Shown: positions 7,876-16,683 of the stretch, piece after piece
How the letters are laid out: every line of letters starts with the position of its first letter
How positions within the stretch are numbered: the first letter of the stretch is position 1
DNA from: Nitrospira sp.
GTDB taxonomy: Bacteria; Nitrospirota; Nitrospiria; Nitrospirales; Nitrospiraceae
NCBI GenBank assembly: GCA_005116775.1
Contig: SWDN01000016.1
Location: forward strand, 107,391-153,022
DNA length: 45,632 nucleotides
Direction of reading: 5' to 3'
The notes under the pieces: generated by a model
What the model was told of the DNA's origin: nothing
The model's database searches: none
Seen by the model: the letters and a program-made list of their open reading frames with translations, nothing else
Translations under genes and position numbers: made by a program

Positions 7876-8580
7876 TTAATCGTAGGTCTCTATTTTTACT
7901 TCCTTCCGGTCATACCCCGCCTCGACAAAATACGCTCGCACCGGCCGAACGAAACCTCTTGTCCCGCAGACCATCGGTATCACTTTAGGCGCATGATCGA
8001 TCAATGGGCGGAGCATCGAGAGTGTGAGATCGACGCCCTGTTGCTCTCCTCCGGCGGCGACTAGTGGAAGATAGCGAAACCCCGGATGGGTTACTGCCAG
8101 CATGAGTAGTTCCTGATGGAAGAGCAGTTCATCCTCAGCAGGGGCAACGGCCATGAGGAGAATGGCCGCCGTCTGTCTCTGTGCATACAGATGCTTCAAC
8201 ATGCAGCGGACTGGGACAAGGCCGGTGTAACGGGCGATGAGGATCAATTCTCGGTCAAGTGGAGCTGGAAGCGTGAAGTTCCCATAGGGGCCTGAGAGCT
8301 GTGTGGTGTCCCCAGGTTTGAGGGTATAGAGATAGTTGGAGCCACCGCCACCTGGTACGCGATCGAAGATCAAGGTCAACTCGCCTGACGCGGTGCTCGG
8401 CGCGGCCATTGAATAGGCCCGGTTGAGCGGTGGTGTGGCGCCGACCGGCAGCTTGAGTGAAACCCATTGCCCTGGCTGAAACGCGATTTTCTGAACGGTG
8501 GGAAGGAGCACCAGTTGGCGAGTGTGATGAGTGAGATCGTTTACCGAGAGTACCGTCGCAGGTTGGATGAATTCGGCCAT
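7876..8580 (-). CDS. Ferredoxin-NADP reductase-like flavoprotein
   Basis: This 234-residue protein looks like a two-domain FAD/NAD(P) oxidoreductase. The FAD domain has the RxYS motif (NRAYSMAAPS) that contacts FAD, followed by LSGPYGNFTLP. The pyridine nucleotide domain starts at LILIARYTGLVPVRCML, in the position of the usual GTGxAP motif; here it reads YTGLVP, so the first Gly is replaced. The end (CGTRGFVRPVRAYFVEAGYDRKEVKIETYD) follows the family pattern. There is no Fe-S domain, so it needs a separate electron carrier, and the adjacent ferredoxin is the obvious candidate. A purine-rich site precedes the ATG. The physiological direction is unknown. Confidence 0.8.
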   Translation of the reverse strand: MAEFIQPATVLSVNDLTHHTRQLVLLPTVQKIAFQPGQWVSLKLPVGATPPLNRAYSMAAPSTASGELTLIFDRVPGGGGSNYLYTLKPGDTTQLSGPYGNFTLPAPLDRELILIARYTGLVPVRCMLKHLYAQRQTAAILLMAVAPAEDELLFHQELLMLAVTHPGFRYLPLVAAGGEQQGVDLTLSMLRPLIDHAPKVIPMVCGTRGFVRPVRAYFVEAGYDRKEVKIETYD

Positions 8581-8702
8581 ATGATTTCCTTCTTCCTCAT
8601 AGCAGAAGCTACGACAAGATGGAAGCGCTTCGATTTCTGTACAAGGTTTTCCCCTGCGTGTTATAGATACCGAGCTTTTTGTATCACATCAGTGAGCATG
8701 TA

Positions 8703-10115
8703 ATGACTCAGGTACGAGTACGATTCGCGCCCAGCCCGACTGGATTTCTTCATATTGGAGGGGTCCGCACGGCGCTATTCAATTGGCTCTTCGCCCGTCA
8801 GCAGAAGGGTGTCTTCATTCTTCGTATCGAGGATACGGATCAGAGTCGATCGACGGACGAATCGATCCAAGCGATTATCGAGGGCATGAAGTGGGTGGGT
8901 CTCGATTGGGATGAGGGGCCATTCCGTCAGACTGAGCGGATCGATCTCTATCGCAGTTATGCGATGAAACTGCTGGAAAAAGGTGCGGCCTATTGGTGTG
9001 TCTGCAAAGCAGAAGAGCTCGACGCGAGGCGTAAGGAGGCCGAGGCCAAGGGATTGCCGCAGAAATACGATGGTCGCTGCCGAGACCGGGGCCTCACGAA
9101 TCAGGCAGGCGATGCAGCGCTGCGCTTCAAGGCTCCGCAAGAGGGAGAGACGGTGGTCGATGATCTGATTAAGGGAAAGATCATCTTCGACAATAGCGTA
9201 CTGGATGATCTGATCATTCTCAGATCCAACGGGTATCCAACGTACAATTTTTCCGTCGTGGTCGATGATGCCTTGATGAACATTACGCATGTCGTACGGG
9301 GCGATGATCATCTCACCAACACGCCACGACAAATTCCTATTTTTGAGGCACTCGGTTTCCCGGTGCCGCATTTTGGCCACCTGCCGATGATTCTTGGGTC
9401 GGACAAAGCCCGACTCTCCAAGCGACACGGGGCCACCTCGATTATGGCCTACAAAGACATGGGGTATCTCCCGGAGGCAATGGTCAACTATCTGGTCCGA
9501 CTCGGCTGGTCACACGGCGATCAAGAATTGTTTGTCCGGCAGGAGCTGATCGAAAAATTCGCCTGGAAGAACGTACAGACCTCCGCCGCTGTCTTCAACC
9601 CTGAAAAGCTGCTGTGGCTCAATGCCGAATACATCAAGACTAGCCATCCCGATCAGGTGGCACAGGCGCTCGTGCCGCTGTTAAGGGAGGCGGGCTTACA
9701 AGATGAAGTTTCAGCCATGCCGGCTGATCGGCTCGCACAGCTGGTTGTGCTGGTCAAAGAGCGGGCTAAAACGCTGGTGGAAATGGTCGATTGGGTCAGG
9801 CCGTATCTGGGACAATCGGTCTCGTTTGACGAGGAGGCGGTAAAGAAGTTTCTTACCCCAGCCCTGGCGCCGACTCTGAGCAAGCTGCTTGCACGGTTTG
9901 AGTCCCTTCCGATGTTTTCCAAGCAAGAATGGGAAGCGACCTTCAAGACATTCGTTGAAGAAGAGGGAATGAAGATAGGTCAGCTTGCCCAGCCTGTTCG
10001 CGTGGCCCTGACCGGTCGCACTGCGAGCCCTGGCCTCTTCGACGTCATGGAGGTGTTGGGGCGAGACCGAACATTGTTTCGGCTCCGCCAGGGAATCGAG
10101 CGAGCCTCAGTGTAA
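8703..10115 (+). CDS. gltX: Glutamyl-tRNA synthetase
   Basis: GltX charges tRNA-Glu with glutamate. The 470-residue product is full length and opens with the class I catalytic core RFAPSPTGFLHIGGVRTAL, in which HIGG is the HIGH motif. The KMSKS equivalent is ARLSKRHGA. The segment WCVCKAEELDARRKEAEAKG matches the connective domain. I start at the ATG at 8703 (MTQVRVRF) rather than the upstream in-frame TTG, because the family begins just before RFAPSPTG. In organisms without glutaminyl-tRNA synthetase a non-discriminating GltX also charges tRNA-Gln, and a tRNA-Gln gene lies 75 bases downstream. The sequence does not settle which type this is. Confidence 0.95.
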   Translation: MTQVRVRFAPSPTGFLHIGGVRTALFNWLFARQQKGVFILRIEDTDQSRSTDESIQAIIEGMKWVGLDWDEGPFRQTERIDLYRSYAMKLLEKGAAYWCVCKAEELDARRKEAEAKGLPQKYDGRCRDRGLTNQAGDAALRFKAPQEGETVVDDLIKGKIIFDNSVLDDLIILRSNGYPTYNFSVVVDDALMNITHVVRGDDHLTNTPRQIPIFEALGFPVPHFGHLPMILGSDKARLSKRHGATSIMAYKDMGYLPEAMVNYLVRLGWSHGDQELFVRQELIEKFAWKNVQTSAAVFNPEKLLWLNAEYIKTSHPDQVAQALVPLLREAGLQDEVSAMPADRLAQLVVLVKERAKTLVEMVDWVRPYLGQSVSFDEEAVKKFLTPALAPTLSKLLARFESLPMFSKQEWEATFKTFVEEEGMKIGQLAQPVRVALTGRTASPGLFDVMEVLGRDRTLFRLRQGIERASV

Positions 10116-10149
10116 TTGGCGGACTGTCGCTAGTAAACCCGCGTCGATC

Positions 10150-10178
10150 TTGACGGAATCACACGCCGTATATTACTG
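10150..10178 (+). promoter_or_regulatory. Putative tRNA-Gln promoter
   Basis: TTGACG (10150-10155) is a strong -35-like box, and TATTACTG (10171-10178) can supply a -10 at 15-17 bases spacing. The tRNA begins at 10190, the right distance for a short leader. Confidence 0.4.
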
Positions 10179-10189
10179 TGATCTCCGGT

Positions 10190-10263
10190 TGGGGGATCGT
10201 CTAGCGGTAGGACGTCAGTCTCTGGATCTGACTACCTAGGTTCGATTCCTAGTCCCCCAGCCA
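10190..10263 (+). tRNA. tRNA-Gln (CTG anticodon)
   Basis: The sequence folds as a tRNA. The acceptor stem TGGGGGA (10190-10196) pairs with TCCCCCA (10253-10259), with discriminator G and an encoded CCA (10261-10263). The first U-A pair is a hallmark of tRNA-Gln. The anticodon loop CTCTGGA gives anticodon CTG. The anticodon stem has one T-T mismatch next to the loop. The T-arm is CCTAGGTTCGATTCCTAG. Confidence 0.9.
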
Positions 10264-10313
10264 ATTATTTTTCCCGCCCGTACTTTCAGAACTATGTCTC
10301 TGTTTCGTGTTAT

Positions 10314-11120
10314 GTGCTGGGCTCCGATCGAGGCCCGTCAGCCATCATCGAAGCCTCCCAGCAAGTCGAGCTATACGACGAAACACTTCGGTGTGAGCCT
10401 TATCGAGAGTGGGGCGGGGTGGCCACCATCCGCTCGCTCGATCTGGATGGCAAAGTCGATGCGCAAGCGGTGGATGCTATCGACGCGTTCGTTGCTCCTC
10501 ACGTCGGTACCGGACGGTTTGTCGTCACTTTGACCGGGGAGCATACCGGCGCGCTTGGCGCCATCCGAGCCCATGCCCGACACTATCCTAATCTGTGCGT
10601 GGTGCAAATCGATGCACATGGCGACTTGCGGAAGGCCTATCAAGGAAATCCGTATAGCCATGCCAGCGTGATGGCTCGCGTAGTCGATGGCGGGTTGCCG
10701 CTAGTACAAGTCGGCATTCGATCCATTTCTCCTGAGGAGATCGATTGCATTAAGAGTACTGATCGAATTGCCACGTTCTTTGCCGCCGAGATTCTTGATC
10801 CTTCAGGCCCTTACGAAGGCAAAGCCTCACGCTGGGTTCCCGATGTCGTGAAGGCCTGTCGCGGACCGGTGTATCTGACGTTCGATTGTGACGGACTGGA
10901 TGCCTCGTTGGTTCCCGCACTCGGCACGCCAGAGCCTGGCGGGTTGGGGTGGTACGATACGCTGAGTCTCATCTCAGCCTTAGCTAAAGGGCCAGGCATC
11001 CTTGGGATGGACATCAGTGAGATCGCCCCCATCGAAGGGTTCGTCGCACCACAGTTTTGTATCGCCCGGTTGATCTACCGTATGTTAGGGCGGATCAAGG
11101 CGGGCCGTCGCGTCCACTAA
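10314..11120 (+). pseudogene. speB: Agmatinase/ureohydrolase-family protein, N-terminus missing
   Basis: Agmatinases hydrolyse agmatine to putrescine and urea with a two-manganese centre. All metal-binding motifs are present: GEHTGALG (GGDH position), QIDAHGDLR (DAHxD) and FDCDGLDAS (DxDxxD), followed by GTPEPGG. The frame opens abruptly at LGSDRGPSAIIEASQQVELYDE. Relatives have about 45-50 residues before this, including a PYD segment and a Gly-rich loop. No in-frame ATG and no ribosome binding site lie between the tRNA and this point; the GTG at 10314 is only the first possible start. The upstream residues NYVSVSCYVL faintly resemble the family N-terminus, so a short internal loss near 10314-10325 is possible. 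The substrate could be another guanidino compound. Confidence 0.72.
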
Positions 11121-11121
11121 C

Positions 11122-11300
11122 AGGATGCTGAAAAAGCCCGCCAGCGGCGTTCCCGCATCGTTCAGGGGCTCAACGTACCGAAGCGTACGCCTCGCCTCTT
11201 CGCTCGCTGCGGCCTTGCTGGGTATTGACTTTGGTACCAGCCTGTAAGATTCCAACGATGTATTGCGTATAAACTGAGCTTTTCCGCAACCTGCTAAAAC
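11122..11300. repeat. REP-like intergenic repeat element
   Basis: The region starts GGATGCTGAAAAAGCC and contains CCAGC near the start and GCTGG near 11215, which can pair. It also contains the hairpin CGTAC-CGAAGC-GTACG. From memory, similar elements are common between genes in Nitrospira genomes; I could not search to confirm. It fills most of the gap between the speB-like gene and rluF. Confidence 0.55.
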
Positions 11301-11313
11301 AGCTAGTCATCTT

Positions 11314-12045
11314 GTGACCGACCAGCTTCGCATCAATAAATTCTTCACACAGCACGGCATCTGTTCTCGACGAGAGGCCGATCGCCTGATCGAGTCCGGC
11401 CGTGTGACTATCAATCAGCGGGTGGCCTGCTTGGGAGATCAAGTCGGCCCTCATGATGTCATTGCGCGAGATGGTCAGGTGATTCCTTGGGGAACGGCTT
11501 CGCTCTATATCAAGTATTACAAGCCGATAGGTGTGACGACGACCAGTGAATCGCATGTGCCTCGGAATATTATTGCGGAGATCGGCCATCCAGAAAGGAT
11601 CTTTCCGATCGGTCGGCTCGACAAGGATTCCTCCGGCCTCATCCTTCTCACGAACGACGGGGACATCGTGAACGAGATTTTGCGAACCGAGCATGGGCAT
11701 GAACGGGAATATGAGGTGTCAGTCGATCATCCGTTTGATCAATCGTTCATGGACCGCCTGGCTCAAGGAGTCGTCATTCTCGATCGCCAGACCAAACCCT
11801 GCCGCATTGAACGACTCGGTCCGGCTCGGTTCCGCATCATCCTGACCGAGGGCCGGAATCGACAAATCAGGCGCATGTGCCAAGTTTTGGGGTATCGGGT
11901 GCTCACGCTGCATCGTGTCAGGATCATGCACATTATGCTCGATGGCTTGGTTTCAGGAGAGTGGAAGACGCTTACTGGAGAGGAATGCACGAAGCTCTTT
12001 CACGCTGTCGGGCGAGGCAGTAGTCCGGGCCAGCATAATTCATGA
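11314..12045 (+). CDS. rluF: 23S rRNA pseudouridine synthase, RluF-like
   Basis: The enzyme converts a uridine in 23S rRNA (U2604 in E. coli RluF) to pseudouridine. The 243-residue protein has an N-terminal S4 RNA-binding domain (LRINKFFTQHGICSRREADRL) and a RsuA/RluBEF catalytic domain with the active Asp in FPIGRLDKDSSGLILLTNDGD. The end ILTEGRNRQIRRMCQVLGY is diagnostic of this subfamily, and RVRIMHIMLDGLVSGEW matches RluF more closely than RluB, RluE or RsuA. The start is a GTG. It lacks the basic C-terminal tail of E. coli RluF. The target base is inferred from the subfamily. Confidence 0.9.
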   Translation: MTDQLRINKFFTQHGICSRREADRLIESGRVTINQRVACLGDQVGPHDVIARDGQVIPWGTASLYIKYYKPIGVTTTSESHVPRNIIAEIGHPERIFPIGRLDKDSSGLILLTNDGDIVNEILRTEHGHEREYEVSVDHPFDQSFMDRLAQGVVILDRQTKPCRIERLGPARFRIILTEGRNRQIRRMCQVLGYRVLTLHRVRIMHIMLDGLVSGEWKTLTGEECTKLFHAVGRGSSPGQHNS

Positions 12046-12182
12046 GCGCTTCTGTTGTAATCGTGGATTCATTGCTGCGGTGAGCGTTCGGCTGGCAGGT
12101 TAGCCGACGGATACCTCGATTGACAAACACACCATTGGAACTCACACTAGCTTGCGCATCGCTCACGGAGAACAATACCAGT

Positions 12183-12626
12183 ATGGTCATGACCTGGTGG
12201 AGCCCTCAAATCAATGCCTTGCTCGGCAGTCTCGTTGTAGCGGCGGGCGCGTGGCTGGCGTGGGACTCGTTCTCACCATGGGAAGTTTTTCTGGTTGCAG
12301 GAGGAGTCGCAGGATTTCTCATCTGGCAGGGGCGCACGGTTGGGCTGGTCTGGGCCTGGGCCACCCTCTTGCTTGGGTTGGAGAGTCTTGCTTGGCCCAT
12401 TGTCACAATGGTTCAGATCCGCTCGATCACAGCGGAGCCGACCGACGAGCAAATGGGGACGATGCTCTCAGCGGTTTTGATGGGACTCTTCTCGGCGGTC
12501 TTCTGGATCACGTTTTCCTATGGATTCTTCAAGCGAGCCAGTCGGCCCAGCGCTGTTTCATCGAGTGAGGAAACAGAGAATCATCTACCTGCATCACAAT
12601 CAGAACGTCCCCATACGAAAAAGTAG
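12183..12626 (+). CDS. Hypothetical membrane protein
   Basis: About 147 residues with four predicted membrane segments: INALLGSLVVAAGAWLAW, WEVFLVAGGVAGFLIW, VWAWATLLLGLESLAWPIV, and AVLMGLFSAVFWITFSYGFF. A hydrophilic tail follows (SRPSAVSSSEETENHLP). I place the start at ATG 12183 because GGAG lies upstream and the longer frame begins with TTG and weak coding. It converges with priA, three bases from its end. I see no known family. Confidence 0.65.
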   Translation: MVMTWWSPQINALLGSLVVAAGAWLAWDSFSPWEVFLVAGGVAGFLIWQGRTVGLVWAWATLLLGLESLAWPIVTMVQIRSITAEPTDEQMGTMLSAVLMGLFSAVFWITFSYGFFKRASRPSAVSSSEETENHLPASQSERPHTKK

Positions 12627-12629
12627 CAT

Positions 12630-14954
12630 CTACCACATCTCGATTGGATCGACGTCGACATCGAACTTGATAGCTCGGCGTTGATACGCTCGCTCCATGT
12701 CCTTGACTGTGATCCGGACAGCATCGAGTCCCGTTTCCCGTTCGGATGATTTGACAAGGATTTGCCACCGATACCGTCCCCGGAGTTTCGGTACCGGAGA
12801 GGGGACAGGCCCCAGAACAGTGAGATGATCGGGTCTCCCAATCGATGGAATAGTCGAGAGGGCCGTTGCTACGGCCTTCTGTCCAACCACGGCTGGTGGA
12901 GTGCAGTTGGTGAGCCGATCCACCCAGACCTTAGCCGCGTCGTGAACCGCTTTCTCGTCCGTCCCAGATACAAGGAGGGCGATCAAATGGACCATGGGCG
13001 GATAGCCCAATGCAGTCCGATGGGATCGCTCCTCTGATGAGAAGATGGATTCGTCATTTTCAACCACAGCCCGAATTGCATGGTGAGATGACAGATACGT
13101 CTGCACGATAACCTGGCCGCCGGCCTCTGCCGGATCGGCGAGACCGACCGCGTCAAGGAGCGTGTGATAGGTACGTTCGGCGGATCGGAAATCCGGCACG
13201 CTGAGTCCTGCGTCCGCCTGCACAATCCCAACGAGGCCCATCGTCGGGAGAGGGCCACGGCGGAGCAGCAATTGTGTCCCAACGATGATATCCCACTTCC
13301 CTTGTGCGACTCTCTGCCAGAGGGCCGTGGCCTGCGCCGGCCGTCGCACGGTATCTCCATCGAGCCGAATCACTGTTGCGTGAGAAAACAATCGCTTCGC
13401 ATCCTCTTCCACCCGCTCTGTGCCCTCTCCAATCAGCTGCATGCGAGGGCCTGAACAGGAGACGCAGGTCTCGGGGAGGGGGCTAGCATTCCCGCAGTAG
13501 GAACAGAGCAGACGACCTGCCTGCCGAGAGTACATCAGTGCCACACGACAGGTAGGACAGCGGGGAACCTGACCGCAGTCACGACAGACGAGGGCTCCCG
13601 CATAACCCTTCCGATTGAGAAACAGCAGGACGCCAGCCCGACGACTGATCGCTTGCCCGATGGCCTGAACGAGCGGCTGGCTCAATACCGTGCCACGACT
13701 ATGGTCTCGTAAATCAACGACCTGTATGTTTGCTCGCGCACGAGATGGTAGTGGGTGATGGACAACGATTCCTCGTTGCTCCACTGCATCTTTGGTTTCA
13801 AGGGAGGGATGGGCAGAACTCAAAACCAGCACTGCCTGCTCATCCCGCGCCCGCAGCCAGGCCACGTCCCGTGCATGATAGCGTGGCTCCTGTGGTTCTT
13901 TGAGCGCGGCATCTTCTTCTCCCTCGATCCACATCATCCCGATTGCAGTCAATGGGAGAAAAATGGCGGACCGAGTCCCCACGACCACGCGAACGATCTG
14001 CCGATGAATCTGATCCCAGATTTCGGCTTTCAGCTGATCTGAAAGACCGCTGTGGAAGTAGACCGGAGAGATGCTTGTCTCTTCATTGCGGATCAAGCCG
14101 GCAATCCATTGAGCCCGTTCTGCTTCGCCAACGATGATGAGGACCGTCTGTCCACGGTCGAGCATGAGGTGAATGGCCTGCTGCAACAGCCTCAACCGAT
14201 CGGTCCAGGAAGCCTGCACAAGGATCCGAGTGGGTCCTTGACCTCTCAGCGCATTGAATAGTGGCTCCGACCAAGACAGTGAGGGGTCAGGAATGCGCGG
14301 TGCGGTGACGTCGAAACCGCCCTGGTTCGCTTGCCTGGTTGGCTGGGTGAGAAGCACCGCCGAAGTAGATGGTAGGTTCTGGACCTCCACCACCCACCCG
14401 CGAACCTTGAGATCGTCTAACAATTCGTCCAGACCAGGACTGCGGGACGACCGTCGAAGTCCCGAAGTGTTTTTACCAATACGTGTGAGAAGCGCCCGTG
14501 CTTTCATCGAGCAGGATTTTCGAGCCTCAAGCGCAGCTCTTCCTTGTTCCGTCAGTTCGTAGCGACTGACCAGCGTTCGAGGTTTGGGCGCAGGAGGCAG
14601 CACCAACCTGAGACATTGTCCCCATGGCGCGACATATTGCTCGGCCACCTGTCGTGAGAGCTGAAACAAGTTTTCAGGTATATCTGTTGCGGTTCCTTCC
14701 GGGAGTAATGAGCAAATCTCCTTGAGGCGTGCTCGATCAAGGCCTTGAGGAAGAACATGGGAGAGGGCGATCACAGCCCCTTGGAGGACTGACCGTCCGA
14801 AGGGTACGAGCACGCGATGTCCAATCCGCAGCGTAGGACTGAGCGACAAGGGCACAGTGTAGGTGAAGGGGCCTGCCAGATGCCGTGGGACAATGACATC
14901 TGCGAATAAGGCCTCTGGCTCTCTGCGAGGAGGGGCTGCCTGAGTCGAAATCAT
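12630..14954 (-). CDS. priA: PriA-like primosomal protein with degenerate ATPase motifs
   Basis: PriA recognises stalled forks and reloads the replisome. The roughly 774-residue protein is full length without stops or frameshifts. The N-terminal 3'-end-binding domain (LFADVIVPRHLAGPFTYTVP) and eight zinc-binding cysteines (CRDCG, CPTC, CSYCG, CVSCSG) are intact. The ATPase is not. The Walker A position, normally GVTGSGKTEVY, reads QASWTDRLR near residue 246. The DEEH box reads EGEED near residue 344. The motif VI region, normally GRAGR, reads GLADP near residue 605, and the motif V end GTQM-x-KGHDFP reads GTQLLLRRGPLP. It should therefore bind DNA and partners without unwinding. Actinobacterial PriA is known to lack helicase motifs too. 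The ATG at 14954 is preferred to the GTG at 14972. Confidence 0.88.
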   Translation of the reverse strand: MISTQAAPPRREPEALFADVIVPRHLAGPFTYTVPLSLSPTLRIGHRVLVPFGRSVLQGAVIALSHVLPQGLDRARLKEICSLLPEGTATDIPENLFQLSRQVAEQYVAPWGQCLRLVLPPAPKPRTLVSRYELTEQGRAALEARKSCSMKARALLTRIGKNTSGLRRSSRSPGLDELLDDLKVRGWVVEVQNLPSTSAVLLTQPTRQANQGGFDVTAPRIPDPSLSWSEPLFNALRGQGPTRILVQASWTDRLRLLQQAIHLMLDRGQTVLIIVGEAERAQWIAGLIRNEETSISPVYFHSGLSDQLKAEIWDQIHRQIVRVVVGTRSAIFLPLTAIGMMWIEGEEDAALKEPQEPRYHARDVAWLRARDEQAVLVLSSAHPSLETKDAVEQRGIVVHHPLPSRARANIQVVDLRDHSRGTVLSQPLVQAIGQAISRRAGVLLFLNRKGYAGALVCRDCGQVPRCPTCRVALMYSRQAGRLLCSYCGNASPLPETCVSCSGPRMQLIGEGTERVEEDAKRLFSHATVIRLDGDTVRRPAQATALWQRVAQGKWDIIVGTQLLLRRGPLPTMGLVGIVQADAGLSVPDFRSAERTYHTLLDAVGLADPAEAGGQVIVQTYLSSHHAIRAVVENDESIFSSEERSHRTALGYPPMVHLIALLVSGTDEKAVHDAAKVWVDRLTNCTPPAVVGQKAVATALSTIPSIGRPDHLTVLGPVPSPVPKLRGRYRWQILVKSSERETGLDAVRITVKDMERAYQRRAIKFDVDVDPIEMW

Positions 14955-15076
14955 GCGGCATTGTAGCAGCACAGGAAAAGGGGGAACAATGAGAGAGAAT
15001 GAACGATAGGGCTTTGAAGGGAATCAGGGAGAGTCGACGATGCCTCGTCAACTCTCCCCACGATACTTGAATGAGT

Positions 15077-16246
15077 TTACTGTAGAGGGGCAGCTGGAGT
15101 AGCAGGTTTTTGATCAGCCCGAGCTTTCGACAGGTCCCAGTTTGTCTGGTAGATCGACTTCAGCGAAGGGCCGATTTCCATGTTATCGGCATGACCTTCG
15201 ACTCGAATCAATCGATCGTCGGCAGCATTCTTGAGATGTACAATCAGTTCGTCCAGTACCTGATAGCCGTCTGAGGTGATCGTGGCTTCTCCTGATTCGA
15301 ACCGAAGCTGTTTCATCAAGTCACTCAGACTGATTCGGGTGTCACCGGTGACATTCTTGACCTGGAATTTGCTCGGAGGAGGAGCAGCAGCGGGGGAGAC
15401 ATCCTGCGCAGGAGCGCCACCCAGCGACTGCAGTGGCGATTGAGAAATCGGCATCGCTTCTGGAGTATGACCCTTCACCTTGAAGCGGTCACCTTTGAGG
15501 ATACGGGAGATCGACTTTGTGATCAGTGCCGTGGCAGTTTGGTCTTCCAGGGACAGGACCCTCAATTCGCCTACGACTTGTTGAGGAAGATTTCTTCCGG
15601 ACCGAACGATCTCCATTCGGTCTCCCGGTCTGATCCCGTCTTTCCGTCCCCGGTCCAGATAGACGACATTCCTTTGTGCGACCATGTTCATGGTGCCCAT
15701 GTTGGACTGGAATTCCACAATCCGTCCCTCTACATTGTCTGCGGAAGTTTCGCCAACCGTGGCTTCCTCATTAGTCGGAAACACGAATTTCATTACCGGG
15801 TCACCTGGTGATATCGCTTCATAAGCCCGCACGACCTGAACGGTGGTGAGATCCTTATCAACTTGAGTGACCTCGACCACAGCCAGTCGATTGACCAGGT
15901 ACCCCATGTATTGACCGGTGGTCGGATGGAACACTTTGTGCGGTCGTTTGTAGATCGTGTAATGATCTCCGAGTGCAACATCATTGGGGGTTTTTAGGCG
16001 GAGGTATAAGGAGTCCTTGGCTCCCGATATCATGTGATCCCCGGTGGTTTGGTTGTCACCGGTGACCACGTTCACATACCCATCTTGTGGCGTCGATTGC
16101 TGGATGGAGCCGGACGAATAGGTCAGTGCGGCTTCTCCGAATCGGATTGAATTGAGGTCGTCGATTGCCCAGGCTAGTGGAAGGAGTGGTGCAGCCAAAG
16201 TCCAGGCCATAAGAGGGAAGACATATTTCATTGCATAGTTAGACAT
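15077..16246 (-). CDS. Envelope protein with clipped C-terminal OmpA domain
   Basis: This 389-residue secreted protein starts with a signal peptide (FPLMAWTLAAPLLPLAWA). The middle is beta-rich and contains two repeated pieces of the LysM/SLBB-like kind (AISPGDPVMKFVFP and DGIRPGDRMEIVRSG). A Pro/Ala linker leads to an OmpA-like peptidoglycan-binding domain (LRFESGEATITSDGYQVLD, then EGHADNM). That domain stops early: after NWDLSKARA, where OmpA domains continue with about 60 residues including the second peptidoglycan-contacting region, this protein jumps to DQKPATPAAPLQ and stops. The frame is kept across the jump near 15113-15118. As read, peptidoglycan binding is probably lost. Confidence 0.75.
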   Translation of the reverse strand: MSNYAMKYVFPLMAWTLAAPLLPLAWAIDDLNSIRFGEAALTYSSGSIQQSTPQDGYVNVVTGDNQTTGDHMISGAKDSLYLRLKTPNDVALGDHYTIYKRPHKVFHPTTGQYMGYLVNRLAVVEVTQVDKDLTTVQVVRAYEAISPGDPVMKFVFPTNEEATVGETSADNVEGRIVEFQSNMGTMNMVAQRNVVYLDRGRKDGIRPGDRMEIVRSGRNLPQQVVGELRVLSLEDQTATALITKSISRILKGDRFKVKGHTPEAMPISQSPLQSLGGAPAQDVSPAAAPPPSKFQVKNVTGDTRISLSDLMKQLRFESGEATITSDGYQVLDELIVHLKNAADDRLIRVEGHADNMEIGPSLKSIYQTNWDLSKARADQKPATPAAPLQ

Positions 16247-16400
16247 GGTGGTTGTCCTTCGTAAAAGGCAAGTGGTACTGTCAGAACCATAGCAAATCGT
16301 CCTGCATTGTCAAGAATATTGAGGCCTTGTCCGTTTGATCCTCCAAATCACGGGATGCTATGGTGTCTCCGGGAATAATTTTTCAAGGAGAAGAAGCATC

Positions 16401-16619
16401 ATGGTACCTGGTCAGCCTCCGACCCGCGATGCTCAACGCCAAGGTCGTCCTCGAATCGAGACCCAGATTCACAGACGCAAGAAAGCCAAGGCCTTTTCGG
16501 CGCTGGAGCCTGAATGGGATCAAATCGACCACGTATCATCCTCCCACCTGCGTATGCCGTCAGACCGCATGTCAACCACTCTGCCAAACAAAACGAAAAA
16601 CTCCTCTATAGAAAAGTAA
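16401..16619 (+). CDS. Possible small basic protein
   Basis: A 72-codon frame starts at ATG 16401 with a strong AAGGAG ribosome binding site ten bases upstream, better than most genes here. The product is hydrophilic and basic (RPRIETQIHRRKKAKAF). No family is recognised. It lies alone between the divergent envelope gene and the nuo operon. The good ribosome site is the main argument for it; composition and lack of similarity argue against. Confidence 0.35.
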   Translation: MVPGQPPTRDAQRQGRPRIETQIHRRKKAKAFSALEPEWDQIDHVSSSHLRMPSDRMSTTLPNKTKNSSIEK

Positions 16620-16622
16620 AAA

Positions 16623-16649
16623 CCTAGTCATGCCAGGCATGTGTCTAGG
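16623..16649. repeat. Palindromic stem-loop upstream of nuo
   Basis: Nested arms CCTAG/CTAGG (16623-16627, 16645-16649) enclose the palindrome CATGCC-A-GGCATG (16629-16641). No T-run follows. It may be a cruciform or regulator site ahead of the nuo promoter, or end the small frame that stops at 16619. Confidence 0.4.
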
Positions 16650-16683
16650 ACTTTCGGGTCGATTCCCCAGGTCTTTTGAACGC

